33,186 nt of DNA. It comes from Bacilli bacterium (GTDB lineage Bacteria; Bacillota; Bacilli; Paenibacillales; NBRC-103111). The DNA lies in the NCBI GenBank assembly GCA_028287395.1, contig JAQBPR010000050.1, positions 1-33,186 on the forward strand, read 5' to 3'. Position 1 is the stretch's first letter. Each line of letters begins with the position of its first letter. This document shows positions 23,242-31,924 of the stretch, piece by piece. Made by a program: the position numbers and the translations under genes. The notes under the pieces were generated by a model. The model was not told where the DNA came from, searched no databases, and saw only the letters and a list, made by a program, of their open reading frames with translations.

Positions 23242-23652
23242 ATGACAGCAACTAAGTCTGTTAAGCTGCAAGTGATTAGCGATTGCGAAGGTCAGCATAT
23301 CGAACAACAATTCACAGGCGAATGGTTTGTCAAAGGGCCGCATAACTATATCCGTTATAGCGAAACAGATCCTAACATGGGGCGAACGGTAACAACGATA
23401 AAAGTCGAGCCAGAACAAATTCGGATTATTCGGCATGGGGATATTCAATCTGAGCAAACCTTTGTGCTGCAGGCAAAAAGGATAGGCTTTTATCAAACGG
23501 CACAAGGTAAGCTGGAATTAGATACGTTTACACATTCGATAAAGGTAGAGCTTAAGGATTTTGCTGGCACATTAGCTTGGAGCTACGATCTCTATGTGTC
23601 AGGAGAATTATCGGGTACGTACTATTTGAGCGCAACAATCAGCCGAGCTTAA
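23242..23652 (+). CDS. ywiB: DUF1934 protein, YwiB-like
   Basis: This 136-residue beta-rich protein matches the DUF1934/YwiB family: KLQVISDCEGQHIEQQFTGE, an IRYSETDPNMGRTVTTIKV centre, IRIIRHGDIQSEQTFV and LDTFTHSIKVELKD. The family has a lipocalin-like barrel and no established biochemical function. It begins 2 nt after speE and probably relies on translational coupling. Its end overlaps the convergent protease gene by 4 bp. In many Bacillales argS adjoins ywiB, but here a protease gene follows. Confidence 0.85.
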   Translation: MTATKSVKLQVISDCEGQHIEQQFTGEWFVKGPHNYIRYSETDPNMGRTVTTIKVEPEQIRIIRHGDIQSEQTFVLQAKRIGFYQTAQGKLELDTFTHSIKVELKDFAGTLAWSYDLYVSGELSGTYYLSATISRA

Positions 23653-24773
23653 AGCGGAATAGATTTAAGCGTACGCGAAGCGCTCACTTCGCCGAATCGT
23701 GCAATAATATTCCTTTTCGTTTTAAGGGACAAAGCATTGCGTTGTAAAATAAGCTTAATTTGTTTGGGGCTAAGGTTGGGTTGTATGGCAAGCAGCAAAG
23801 CAATTACACCAGTTACATGAGATGTCGCCATAGAGGTGCCGCTCAGCACATTATATTTGCCTTGAAGCCAAGTGGAATAGATTTTATCGCCTGGAGCATA
23901 GATATCTATTCGTTTGCCCCGGTTGCTAAAAGGAGCGATTTTATGACCTTTTGTTGTAGCGCCGACTGCAATGGTTTGTGGAAAACGGGCGGGAAAGTCC
24001 ATTTGATTGATTTTGCCGCTGTTACCTGAGGAAGCGACAATCACTTTGCCGGAATAATAGGCGTTATGAACAGCAGCTTCCAATGCTTTACTGCAGCTTT
24101 TCATCCCAAAGCTCATATTGATAATGTCCATCCGATAACGGACACACCAATCAATGCCGTGAATAATGTCTGATACAAACGCCGTACCGTTATGGTCAAA
24201 GGCTTTGACCGCATGAAGAGCTCCGTGTGGTGCGACGCCAATAATCCCGGAATTTTGTGAAGCGGCGGAAATCGTTCCGGCGATATGTGTTCCGTGACCA
24301 TTATCATCCATCGGAAGCAAGTGTCGATGAATGAGATTGATTCCGCCATACACAGAACGCTGCAAGTCGGGGTGTGAATAATCAATACCTGTATCGATAA
24401 TACCGATTTTGATTCTCTTTCCAGTGGAACGGCTCCATACTTCAGGGGCATGAATATGGCTGACCCCCCAAGGAATGAATGGCTCTCCTGCTGCATGGAT
24501 TGATGCGATTTTATGGTCTATTTCAATGGATGCAATTGCAGGATAGAAGCCCTCAAAGAGCTTTAAATGACTTGCGGAGCAGCTAATTCCCCTAATGACG
24601 GGCAAAGTTTGAAGTTTATCTTTGTAAATCGATGTTTTTTGGGATTTAATCACAGAAAGACAACGTTTATACGTATGCAAAGATTTAAAACGAATGATAT
24701 ATCTAGGATTCAACTCTGTTAAAGTGTTTTTTTCATTATTATAAAGCCATTGTTCGAAATCCGTATCTTTCAA
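23649..24773 (-). CDS. Subtilisin-family (S8) serine protease without signal peptide
   Basis: This 374-residue protease has the triad Asp127 (IIDTGIDYSHPDL), His160 (DDNGHGTHIAGTIS) and Ser314 (SGTSMATSHVTG), with oxyanion Asn251 (SSGNSG). Residues 1-100 look like an inhibitor-type prodomain (NPRYIIRFKSLHTYKRCLSV), but no hydrophobic signal peptide precedes it. It may be intracellular, self-exported or lacking an upstream segment. The start is TTG 24773 with GGAGG 9 nt upstream; no better upstream start was seen. It lies convergent to ywiB where argS would be expected, suggesting replacement or insertion. The substrate is unknown. Confidence 0.87.
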   Translation of the reverse strand: MKDTDFEQWLYNNEKNTLTELNPRYIIRFKSLHTYKRCLSVIKSQKTSIYKDKLQTLPVIRGISCSASHLKLFEGFYPAIASIEIDHKIASIHAAGEPFIPWGVSHIHAPEVWSRSTGKRIKIGIIDTGIDYSHPDLQRSVYGGINLIHRHLLPMDDNGHGTHIAGTISAASQNSGIIGVAPHGALHAVKAFDHNGTAFVSDIIHGIDWCVRYRMDIINMSFGMKSCSKALEAAVHNAYYSGKVIVASSGNSGKINQMDFPARFPQTIAVGATTKGHKIAPFSNRGKRIDIYAPGDKIYSTWLQGKYNVLSGTSMATSHVTGVIALLLAIQPNLSPKQIKLILQRNALSLKTKRNIIARFGEVSASRTLKSIPL

Positions 24774-24911
24774 TAGAGCGAACCTCCTTATACCGTTCTA
24801 CGTTTATCTGCTGCTTCATCCTATGTAGATAAGGTAAGGAAAGATTGATTCGAGAGCCTTTTTTTCGGAAAAATTAGACAAACATCCGTATCAACAAAAC
24901 CATGTGTACAT

Positions 24912-25040
24912 ACGATGGATGGAGGGCTGAGAATCGGGCCCCTTGCTTTAGGGAACGAGGGGAAGACCGACCACCATCTAGCGGATACAGTCAGTATTCC
25001 GTAAGTCAGTTTACAAGCGAAGGGATAACCTTCGCTTTTG
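24912..25040 (+). ncRNA. Unidentified structured RNA ending in an intrinsic terminator
   Basis: In the 415-bp stretch before rpoE, + strand helices nest cleanly. GATGG-A-TGG (24914-24922) pairs with CCACCATC (24971-24978); TCGG (24934-24937) with CCGA (24967-24970); CCCCT (24939-24943) with AGGGG (24958-24962). The 3' strands of the first two are contiguous and an 11-nt internal loop, AGGGCTGAGAA, lies opposite. A second hairpin (24982-25001) exposes TCAG in its loop, which could pair with CTGA of that internal loop. A 9-bp stem AAGCGAAGG/CCTTCGCTT and TTTTG end the unit. Known aptamer signatures were not recognised. It may be a riboswitch/attenuator for rpoE or an independent sRNA; no convincing promoter was found. 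Confidence 0.5.
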
Positions 25041-25055
25041 ATTGTGCGAATAAGC

Positions 25056-25106
25056 TTTCTACGAAAACTCAGTAACGCTCCCGAAGAAAGTTTTCTACGA
25101 AAACTC
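25056..25106. repeat. Direct repeat pair with internal hairpins upstream of rpoE
   Basis: TTTCTACGAAAACTC occurs at 25056-25070 and 25092-25106, a 36-bp period. The second copy sits in the self-complementary AGTTTTC-TAC-GAAAACT (25089-25105); the first has one mismatch. This may be a small dispersed genomic repeat. Confidence 0.55.
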
Positions 25107-25189
25107 GAAGTTGCATTTTTAGATAAAATAAGGTTTACTATATGAAGATACTGGCGTTAACGTCAAAATGTGTGAAGGGAAGTGCCGGA

Positions 25190-25792
25190 ATGAGTAACCA
25201 ATACACACTGAAGATACCTGCAGATCAAGCAAAAGAGATGCCGATGGTTGATTTGGCGTTTATCGTTTTAAAGGCGGCAAACACGCCATTTTATTATCGT
25301 GATTTAATGATGGAAATTGCTAAAATCAAAGGCTTTTCCGATGATCAAGTGATGCAAGTCATCGCCCAACTATATACGGAGATTAATGTTGACGGAAGAT
25401 TTGCTTGCGTCGGAAATAATCTTTGGGGTCTAAAACGTTGGTACCCAATCGATAACAAAAGTGATGACGCCATGGGGAATGCCAAGCGTCCACGCATTAT
25501 TAACGATGATGATGACGATATGGATGAAGAAGATATCTTCCCTGAAGAAGAGGATACATACGTGACCGAAGAAGAAGACTTCGATAACTTTGATCGGGAT
25601 CGTGAAGAACTGGTTGTTGAGGAAGAAGAGGAAGAAGAGATTTTTGTAGAAGATGAGCTTGGGGATGCCGAATTAGACGACACCGATTTGGAAGATTCCG
25701 TTAAAGATTTAAGTGAAGATTTGGACGATGAAGAGGATTTTGAGGAAGATGAACTAGAGGATGAAGAGGAAGACGACGAAACGGTTAAATAG
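25190..25792 (+). CDS. rpoE: RNA polymerase delta subunit
   Basis: This 200-residue protein has the delta N-terminal HARE-HTH domain (about 1-90; KEMPMVDLAFIVLKAANTPF, YYRDLMMEIAKIKGFSDDQV, GRFACVGNNLWGLKRWYP). A roughly 110-residue extremely acidic, disordered tail of Asp/Glu runs follows. Delta binds core polymerase, speeds recycling and reduces non-specific nucleic-acid binding. ATG 25190 (MSNQYTLKIP) was chosen since family members start there. An in-frame ATG at 25142 adds 16 atypical residues and coincides with a weak TACTAT -10-like sequence. The pyrG promoter and attenuator follow immediately; rpoE-pyrG order is conserved in Bacillales. Confidence 0.93.
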   Translation: MSNQYTLKIPADQAKEMPMVDLAFIVLKAANTPFYYRDLMMEIAKIKGFSDDQVMQVIAQLYTEINVDGRFACVGNNLWGLKRWYPIDNKSDDAMGNAKRPRIINDDDDDMDEEDIFPEEEDTYVTEEEDFDNFDRDREELVVEEEEEEEIFVEDELGDAELDDTDLEDSVKDLSEDLDDEEDFEEDELEDEEEDDETVK

Positions 25793-25806
25793 GAATCATC
25801 GAGTAC

Positions 25807-25843
25807 TTGACACGACCCCTTAGGACAGAGTAAACTATTGCAT
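25807..25843 (+). promoter_or_regulatory. pyrG promoter with GGGC transcription start
   Basis: TTGACA (25807-25812), 18-nt spacer, TAAACT (25831-25836). The 7-nt gap places +1 at G25844, first of GGGCT. The 5'-GGGC start is diagnostic of CTP-controlled pyrG promoters in Gram-positive bacteria. Confidence 0.82.
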
Positions 25844-25926
25844 GGGCTATAGATTTGTAATTAATTATAGGTAAATCATCTATAAAGTGCCCCCGTATGT
25901 ACGGGTGTCACTTTTTATTTTTTTTT
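25844..25926 (+). terminator. pyrG leader attenuator (CTP-responsive)
   Basis: The leader ends in a terminator: AAAGTG (25884-25889) pairs with CACTTT (25909-25914) and CCCGT (25892-25896) with ACGGG (25901-25905), followed by T-rich sequence to 25926. The 5' arm holds a run of five C's. In B. subtilis, low CTP makes polymerase stutter at the GGGC start and add extra G's, which pair with such a C-rich arm and prevent termination. All required parts are present here. Confidence 0.85.
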
Positions 25927-25941
25927 AATACAGAATACTAA

Positions 25942-27576
<1,635 letters not shown>

Positions 27577-27577
27577 T

Positions 27578-27597
27578 ATCGTCTTTATAAAGACGAT
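27578..27597. repeat. 20-bp perfect palindrome after pyrG
   Basis: ATCGTCTTTATAAAGACGAT lies 1 nt after the pyrG stop. It has no T-run and thus is not a standard terminator; it may protect the mRNA 3' end or bind a dimeric protein. Confidence 0.5.
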
Positions 27598-27702
27598 TCG
27601 TGGTTATCTCTGAATATAAACTCGTATAATCGTGAAGCTTTACGTTTATTTTCAAATAAATGGGCCTTTTTTGTTAAACAATTGAATTTTTCCTATGGAT
27701 TT

Positions 27703-27729
27703 GAAGGAATTCCTTTACTTTTAGCGAAT
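27703..27729 (+). promoter_or_regulatory. Sigma-H-type promoter of spo0F
   Basis: GAAGGAATT (27703-27711), 11-nt spacer, AGCGAAT (27723-27729) matches the sigma-H consensus RNAGGAWWW-11/12-RNNGAAT at every position. B. subtilis spo0F is also driven by sigma-H. Confidence 0.75.
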
Positions 27730-27776
27730 GTATACCGATATAAGTAAGGTAGTAATCCCTTAAGGAGGGCATTCGT

Positions 27777-28172
27777 TTGGAGAACAAGAAAGTTTTAATT
27801 GTTGACGATCAGAATGGGATTCGAATTTTGCTTGTAGAAGTATTCAGTGTTGAAGGCTATCATACTTTTCAAGCATCAAACGGTAAAATTGCTTTGGAAA
27901 TTGTTCGTAATGAAGTTCCCGATTTAGTGCTGCTAGACATGAAAATTCCCGGCATGGATGGGTTAGAAATTCTTAAACATATAAAACAGATGAATGAATC
28001 AATTAAAGTGATCATGATGACAGCCTATGGTGAACTCGATATGATCAAAGAGGCTTCTGATTTGGGAGCGATCATGCATTTCACAAAACCTTTCGATATT
28101 GACGAGCTTCGTATTGCCGTTAATAATGAGCTGAACAATTCATCTTCAACTGGTTATGCTATGGGATCCTGA
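27777..28172 (+). CDS. spo0F: Sporulation phosphorelay protein Spo0F
   Basis: This 131-residue single-domain receiver relays phosphate from sporulation kinases to Spo0B, then Spo0A. It shows Asp10-Asp11 ([14 protein letters not shown]), phospho-acceptor Asp54 ([13 protein letters not shown]), Thr82 (MMTAYGE) and Lys104 ([10 protein letters not shown]), exactly the B. subtilis Spo0F numbering. The start is TTG 27777 with AAGGAGGG about 8 nt upstream. Location between pyrG and fba is conserved. The sigma-H promoter indicates induction at the onset of sporulation. A terminator overlaps the stop codon. The C-terminal few residues extend beyond the B. subtilis protein. Confidence 0.95.
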   Translation: MENKKVLIVDDQNGIRILLVEVFSVEGYHTFQASNGKIALEIVRNEVPDLVLLDMKIPGMDGLEILKHIKQMNESIKVIMMTAYGELDMIKEASDLGAIMHFTKPFDIDELRIAVNNELNNSSSTGYAMGS

Positions 28173-28188
28173 AAAGGATTCTTTTTTT
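28164..28188 (+). terminator. spo0F terminator overlapping its stop codon
   Basis: Stem GGATCCT/AGGATTC (one G-T pair), GAAA loop, then seven T's; the TGA stop lies at the stem-loop junction. Confidence 0.82.
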
Positions 28189-28318
28189 GTTGCCTTATAT
28201 AACTTAACTTTTCACTTTCGATTGTGATATACTATTTCAGATGACTACGGGACGGGCGGATGAGCTGAATTACATCTCGACGCGTACGGGTAGATTATAA
28301 CTTAGGAGGAACAAAATC

Positions 28319-29173
28319 ATGCCATTAGTATCAATGAATGAATTTTTACCAAGAGCGAAAACGAACAAATTCGCTGTAGGTCAGTTTAACATGAATAACT
28401 TGGAATTTGCTCAAGCAATTACTCAAGCTGCAATGGAATTAAATTCCCCATTTATTTTTGGTGTAAGTGAAGGGGCTTTAAAGTATATGGGCATCGAGTG
28501 GACAGTTGCGATTGCTGAAGCTGCGGCAAAAAAATCAGGGCTTCCGATTGCTTTGCATCTGGATCACGGAAGCACATATGAAGTAGCGATGAAATGTATC
28601 CGTGCAGGCTTTAGCTCAGTTATGTTTGACGGATCGCATCATTCTTTTGAAGAAAACATTCGTTTAACGAAGGAAGTTGTCAAAGCCGCGCATGCAATGG
28701 GCGTTTCCGTTGAGGGTGAGTTGGGTACAATTGGCGGCGTGGAAGATGACATTAGCGTAGATGAAGAAAATGCAAACTTGGCTAAGCCGGAAGAAGCGAT
28801 TCGTTTCTATGAAGAAACAGGCGTGGACTGTTTAGCGATTGCTGTCGGTACTGCACATGGTATGTATGCAGGTGAGCCGGATATTAAGTTTGATATTATC
28901 AAAAAAGTAGCCAGCGCTATTCCAGTGACGGTAGTATTGCACGGTGGTTCAGGCGTACCAGATGAAATGATTCGTAAAGCAATCGAAGCTGGCGTAGGTA
29001 AAATTAACGTCAACACAGAAAATCAAGTAGCTTGTACCGAAGCTATTCGTGTCGTGTTGAATAAAGATGCGAAAGTCTACGATCCTCGTAAATATCTTAC
29101 TCCTGCTCGTAACGCTATGGTAGAAGTCGTTAAATCCAAAATCCAATTGTTTGGCAGCAGTAACCAAGCTTAA
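28319..29173 (+). CDS. fba: Class II fructose-1,6-bisphosphate aldolase
   Basis: This 284-residue zinc enzyme of glycolysis and gluconeogenesis splits fructose 1,6-bisphosphate into two triose phosphates. Motifs include GQFNMNNLEFAQAI, LPIALHLDHGSTYE (catalytic Asp and zinc His), GVSVEGELGTIGGVEDD, AVGTAHGMYAG (zinc His) and VLHGGSGVPDEMI (zinc His, phosphate loop). AGGAGG precedes ATG 28319. An about 70-nt leader follows an extended -10 (TGATATACT near 28225); the leader has no recognised switch. The preceding spo0F terminator makes it an independent unit. Confidence 0.97.
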   Translation: MPLVSMNEFLPRAKTNKFAVGQFNMNNLEFAQAITQAAMELNSPFIFGVSEGALKYMGIEWTVAIAEAAAKKSGLPIALHLDHGSTYEVAMKCIRAGFSSVMFDGSHHSFEENIRLTKEVVKAAHAMGVSVEGELGTIGGVEDDISVDEENANLAKPEEAIRFYEETGVDCLAIAVGTAHGMYAGEPDIKFDIIKKVASAIPVTVVLHGGSGVPDEMIRKAIEAGVGKINVNTENQVACTEAIRVVLNKDAKVYDPRKYLTPARNAMVEVVKSKIQLFGSSNQA

Positions 29174-29187
29174 AAAGTATACCAATT

Positions 29188-29220
29188 AAGGGAAATGCAT
29201 TGCTTGCAATGCTTTCCCTT
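29188..29220 (+). terminator. Hairpin terminator between fba and murA
   Basis: Stem AAGGGAAA-T-GCATTGC / GCAATGC-TTTCCCTT (15 bp, one bulge, TT loop), followed by TGATTGTTTT. Strong stem but an interrupted T-tract, so read-through into murA is plausible. Confidence 0.65.
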
Positions 29221-29253
29221 TGATTGTTTTAATGTGGGAGGAAATGTAATTTT

Positions 29254-30528
29254 ATGGAAAAAATCATGATCGCAGGTGGGCATCCGCTTCGAGGTACAGT
29301 TCAGATTAGCGGCGCTAAGAATAGTGCCATAGCTTTAATACCTGCGGCAATTTTGGCAGAATCAACAGTCGTTCTCGATAATTTGCCTGTGTTAAGCGAT
29401 GTAGCGATCTATGCTGAATTATTGACAGAATTAGGCGCTGGTATAGAATGGCACGATGATCAAATGAAGATCGATCCCAGTCAGTTAAAGTCGATTCCGA
29501 TGCCGAATGGAAATGTGAAGAAGTTAAGAGCTTCCTATTATTTAATGGGTGCATTATTAGGCAGATTTGGTGAAGCGGTAATCGGACTTCCCGGTGGCTG
29601 TAATTTTGAGCCGCGGCCCATCGATCAACATATTAAAGGATTTGAAGCGTTAGGTGCGCAAGTGAGCAACGAATTCGGTGCACTACATATTCGAGCCAAA
29701 CAATTACGTGGGGCGAAGATTTATATGGATGTCGTTAGTGTCGGAGCGACGATTAATATTATGCTGGCTGCATCACGAGCCATAGGTATCACAACTATTG
29801 AAAATGCGGCCAAAGAGCCTGAAATAATAGATGTAGCAACATTATTGAATGCAATGGGAGCCAAAATCAAAGGTGCGGGAACAGAGACCATTCGTATTGA
29901 AGGTGTCGAAACGATGCATGGGTGCCGCCATTCTATTATACCGGATCGCATTCAAGCGGCTACCTATATGATAGCTGCCGCGGCTACACGCGGAGATGTC
30001 ACGGTCGATAACGTGATCCCTAAACATTTGGAAGCTGTTACAGCCAAGCTGCAAGAAATGGGAGTACATGTTTATGAAATGGATGAATCAATCCGTGTTG
30101 TAGGACAACCAGAGTATGTAGGCGTTGATGTGAAGGCACTTGTTTATCCGGGGTTCGCGACCGATATGCAGTCCCCGATGTCGGCATTGTTAACTCAAGC
30201 CAATGGTATCAGTATTTTGGCAGATTACGTATACAGTAGTCGGTTCAAGCATGTGCCGGAGTTATTGCGGATGGGCGCAAAAATCAAGCTTGAGGGTCGT
30301 TCAGCTATTATTGAAGGCAATCCGCTAAGCGCTGCCAAAGTGAAAGCAACGGATTTACGAGCGGGTGCAGCGTTAGTCATTGCTGGTTTGACGGTAAAAT
30401 CAGGGATAACCGAAATTACTGGTGTTGAATTTATCGATCGAGGCTATGACAATTTTGTCGCGAATCTAACGCAATTGGGTGCAAAAATTTGGCGCGAAAG
30501 CTTGAGCGAATGCATTGTAGATAAATAG
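29254..30528 (+). CDS. murA: UDP-N-acetylglucosamine 1-carboxyvinyltransferase (MurA, MurZ/MurAB-like)
   Basis: This 424-residue enzyme carries out the first committed step of peptidoglycan synthesis, transfer of enolpyruvate to UDP-GlcNAc, and is the fosfomycin target. Lys22-Asn23 ([15 protein letters not shown]) and Cys116 in the mobile loop ([18 protein letters not shown]) are present, as are [35 protein letters not shown] and [13 protein letters not shown]. The Cys at the fosfomycin-binding position predicts sensitivity. Placement between fba and rho corresponds to the second Bacillus paralogue (MurAB/MurZ), so another murA likely exists elsewhere. GGGAGG is 12 nt from the ATG, slightly long. 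Confidence 0.94.
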   Translation: MEKIMIAGGHPLRGTVQISGAKNSAIALIPAAILAESTVVLDNLPVLSDVAIYAELLTELGAGIEWHDDQMKIDPSQLKSIPMPNGNVKKLRASYYLMGALLGRFGEAVIGLPGGCNFEPRPIDQHIKGFEALGAQVSNEFGALHIRAKQLRGAKIYMDVVSVGATINIMLAASRAIGITTIENAAKEPEIIDVATLLNAMGAKIKGAGTETIRIEGVETMHGCRHSIIPDRIQAATYMIAAAATRGDVTVDNVIPKHLEAVTAKLQEMGVHVYEMDESIRVVGQPEYVGVDVKALVYPGFATDMQSPMSALLTQANGISILADYVYSSRFKHVPELLRMGAKIKLEGRSAIIEGNPLSAAKVKATDLRAGAALVIAGLTVKSGITEITGVEFIDRGYDNFVANLTQLGAKIWRESLSECIVDK

Positions 30529-30580
30529 GGAATACTAGACAATAGTTTCAAAAAAATTTAATAGTATGGTGGTTAATAAT

Positions 30581-31882
30581 ATGGAAATGCAATTAGCGCA
30601 ATTAGAAATGCAAAAACTAACCGAATTATACAAATTAGCAAAAACACATCAAATTCCCGCTTATGGTCAAATGAAGAAAAAGGAATTGATTTTTGCTATT
30701 CTTCGAGCGCAAGCTGAAAAAAGCGGATTTATGTTTATGGAAGGTATTTTAGATATTCTCCAAGAGGGATTTGGATTTCTCCGTCCTATTAACTATTTAC
30801 CCAGCCGTGAAGATATTTATATTTCCGCTTCGCAAATCAGAAAGTTTGATTTGCGTTCCGGAGACTTAGTATCTGGTAAATGTCGGCCACCCAAAGAAAA
30901 TGAACGATATTTTGGCCTGTTGCAAGTGGAAGCCGTTAATGGAGAAAATCCGACTACAGCCGCGGAACGATTACATTTTCCAGCGTTGACTCCGCTTTAT
31001 CCTCAGACAAAGATTGTTTTAGAAACCACACCAACTCAACTTTCATCCCGTATTATGGACTTATTATGTCCAATTGGTCTTGGCCAACGCGGCTTAATCG
31101 TAGCGCCTCCCAAAGCGGGTAAAACGTTGTTGCTGAAAGAATTGGCCAATAGCATTGCGGTCAATTATCCGGATATTGAATTATTCGTTCTGTTGATTGA
31201 TGAAAGACCGGAAGAAGTGACCGATATGCAGCGTTCTGTGAAAGGCGAAGTCGTTGCATCCACCTTTGATGAGCTTCCAGAAAACCATATCAAAGTTGCT
31301 GAGCTTGTTTTGGAGCGAGCACAGCGTTTAGTAGAGCATAAGAAAGATGTAGTTATTTTAATGGATAGTATAACGCGTTTGGCGCGTGCCTATAATCTAG
31401 TTATTCCACCATCAGGTCGTACATTATCTGGCGGGATTGATCCGGCTGCGTTTCATCGGCCGAAGCGTTTTTTTGGAGCGGCGCGCAACATTGAAGAAGG
31501 CGGCAGTTTAACCATTATTGCCACAGCATTAGTAGAAACCGGCTCACGTATGGATGATGTGATTTACGAAGAATTCAAAGGAACAGGTAACCTGGAGCTT
31601 CATTTGGACAGAAAATTGGCGGAACGTCGTATTTTCCCTTCCATCGATATTCGCAGATCAGGAACACGTCGCGAAGAAATGCTGTTAACCAAGGAAGAGT
31701 TAGATAAGGTATGGTTGCTGCGTAAAAATATGCAGGAATCACATGAATTTACAGAGGCTTTCCTCAAAAAAATCGCTGGTACCAAAACCAATGTAGAGTT
31801 CCTCGAAACGTTAGAGTCCAAGCCGCGAGCTTCAAATTCAGCAAACCCAACAAAAAAAGTCGTTAAAAATTCAGCATCTTAA
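30581..31882 (+). CDS. rho: Transcription termination factor Rho
   Basis: This 433-residue hexameric RNA helicase ends transcripts in an ATP-dependent way. It has the Rho N-domain ([20 protein letters not shown]), the RNA-binding cold-shock-like domain ([24 protein letters not shown]), Walker A ([13 protein letters not shown]), Walker B ([16 protein letters not shown]), the Q-loop (RTLSGGIDP) and R-loop region ([20 protein letters not shown]). ATG 30581 was chosen because GGTGG lies 8 nt upstream; ATG 30566 has no site. No terminator separates it from murA or the following gene (42-nt gap), so they may be co-transcribed. Confidence 0.95.
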   Translation: MEMQLAQLEMQKLTELYKLAKTHQIPAYGQMKKKELIFAILRAQAEKSGFMFMEGILDILQEGFGFLRPINYLPSREDIYISASQIRKFDLRSGDLVSGKCRPPKENERYFGLLQVEAVNGENPTTAAERLHFPALTPLYPQTKIVLETTPTQLSSRIMDLLCPIGLGQRGLIVAPPKAGKTLLLKELANSIAVNYPDIELFVLLIDERPEEVTDMQRSVKGEVVASTFDELPENHIKVAELVLERAQRLVEHKKDVVILMDSITRLARAYNLVIPPSGRTLSGGIDPAAFHRPKRFFGAARNIEEGGSLTIIATALVETGSRMDDVIYEEFKGTGNLELHLDRKLAERRIFPSIDIRRSGTRREEMLLTKEELDKVWLLRKNMQESHEFTEAFLKKIAGTKTNVEFLETLESKPRASNSANPTKKVVKNSAS

Positions 31883-31924
31883 GCCATACTTTTGAAGTAA
31901 GCTTGCTAAATAAGGAGAACAATA

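Noticed and set aside
24912..25040. TPP riboswitch, suggested by CTGAGA and a following GGGAAC
   Set aside because: The remaining thi-box blocks are absent and the pairing does not give the TPP fold.
25142..25189. Sixteen-residue extension of rpoE from ATG 25142
   Set aside because: The extra residues do not resemble delta subunits, and the family start MSNQYTLK lies at 25190.
25345..25683. Minus-strand Ser-rich frame
   Set aside because: It is the complement of the Asp/Glu codon runs of rpoE and has no independent support.
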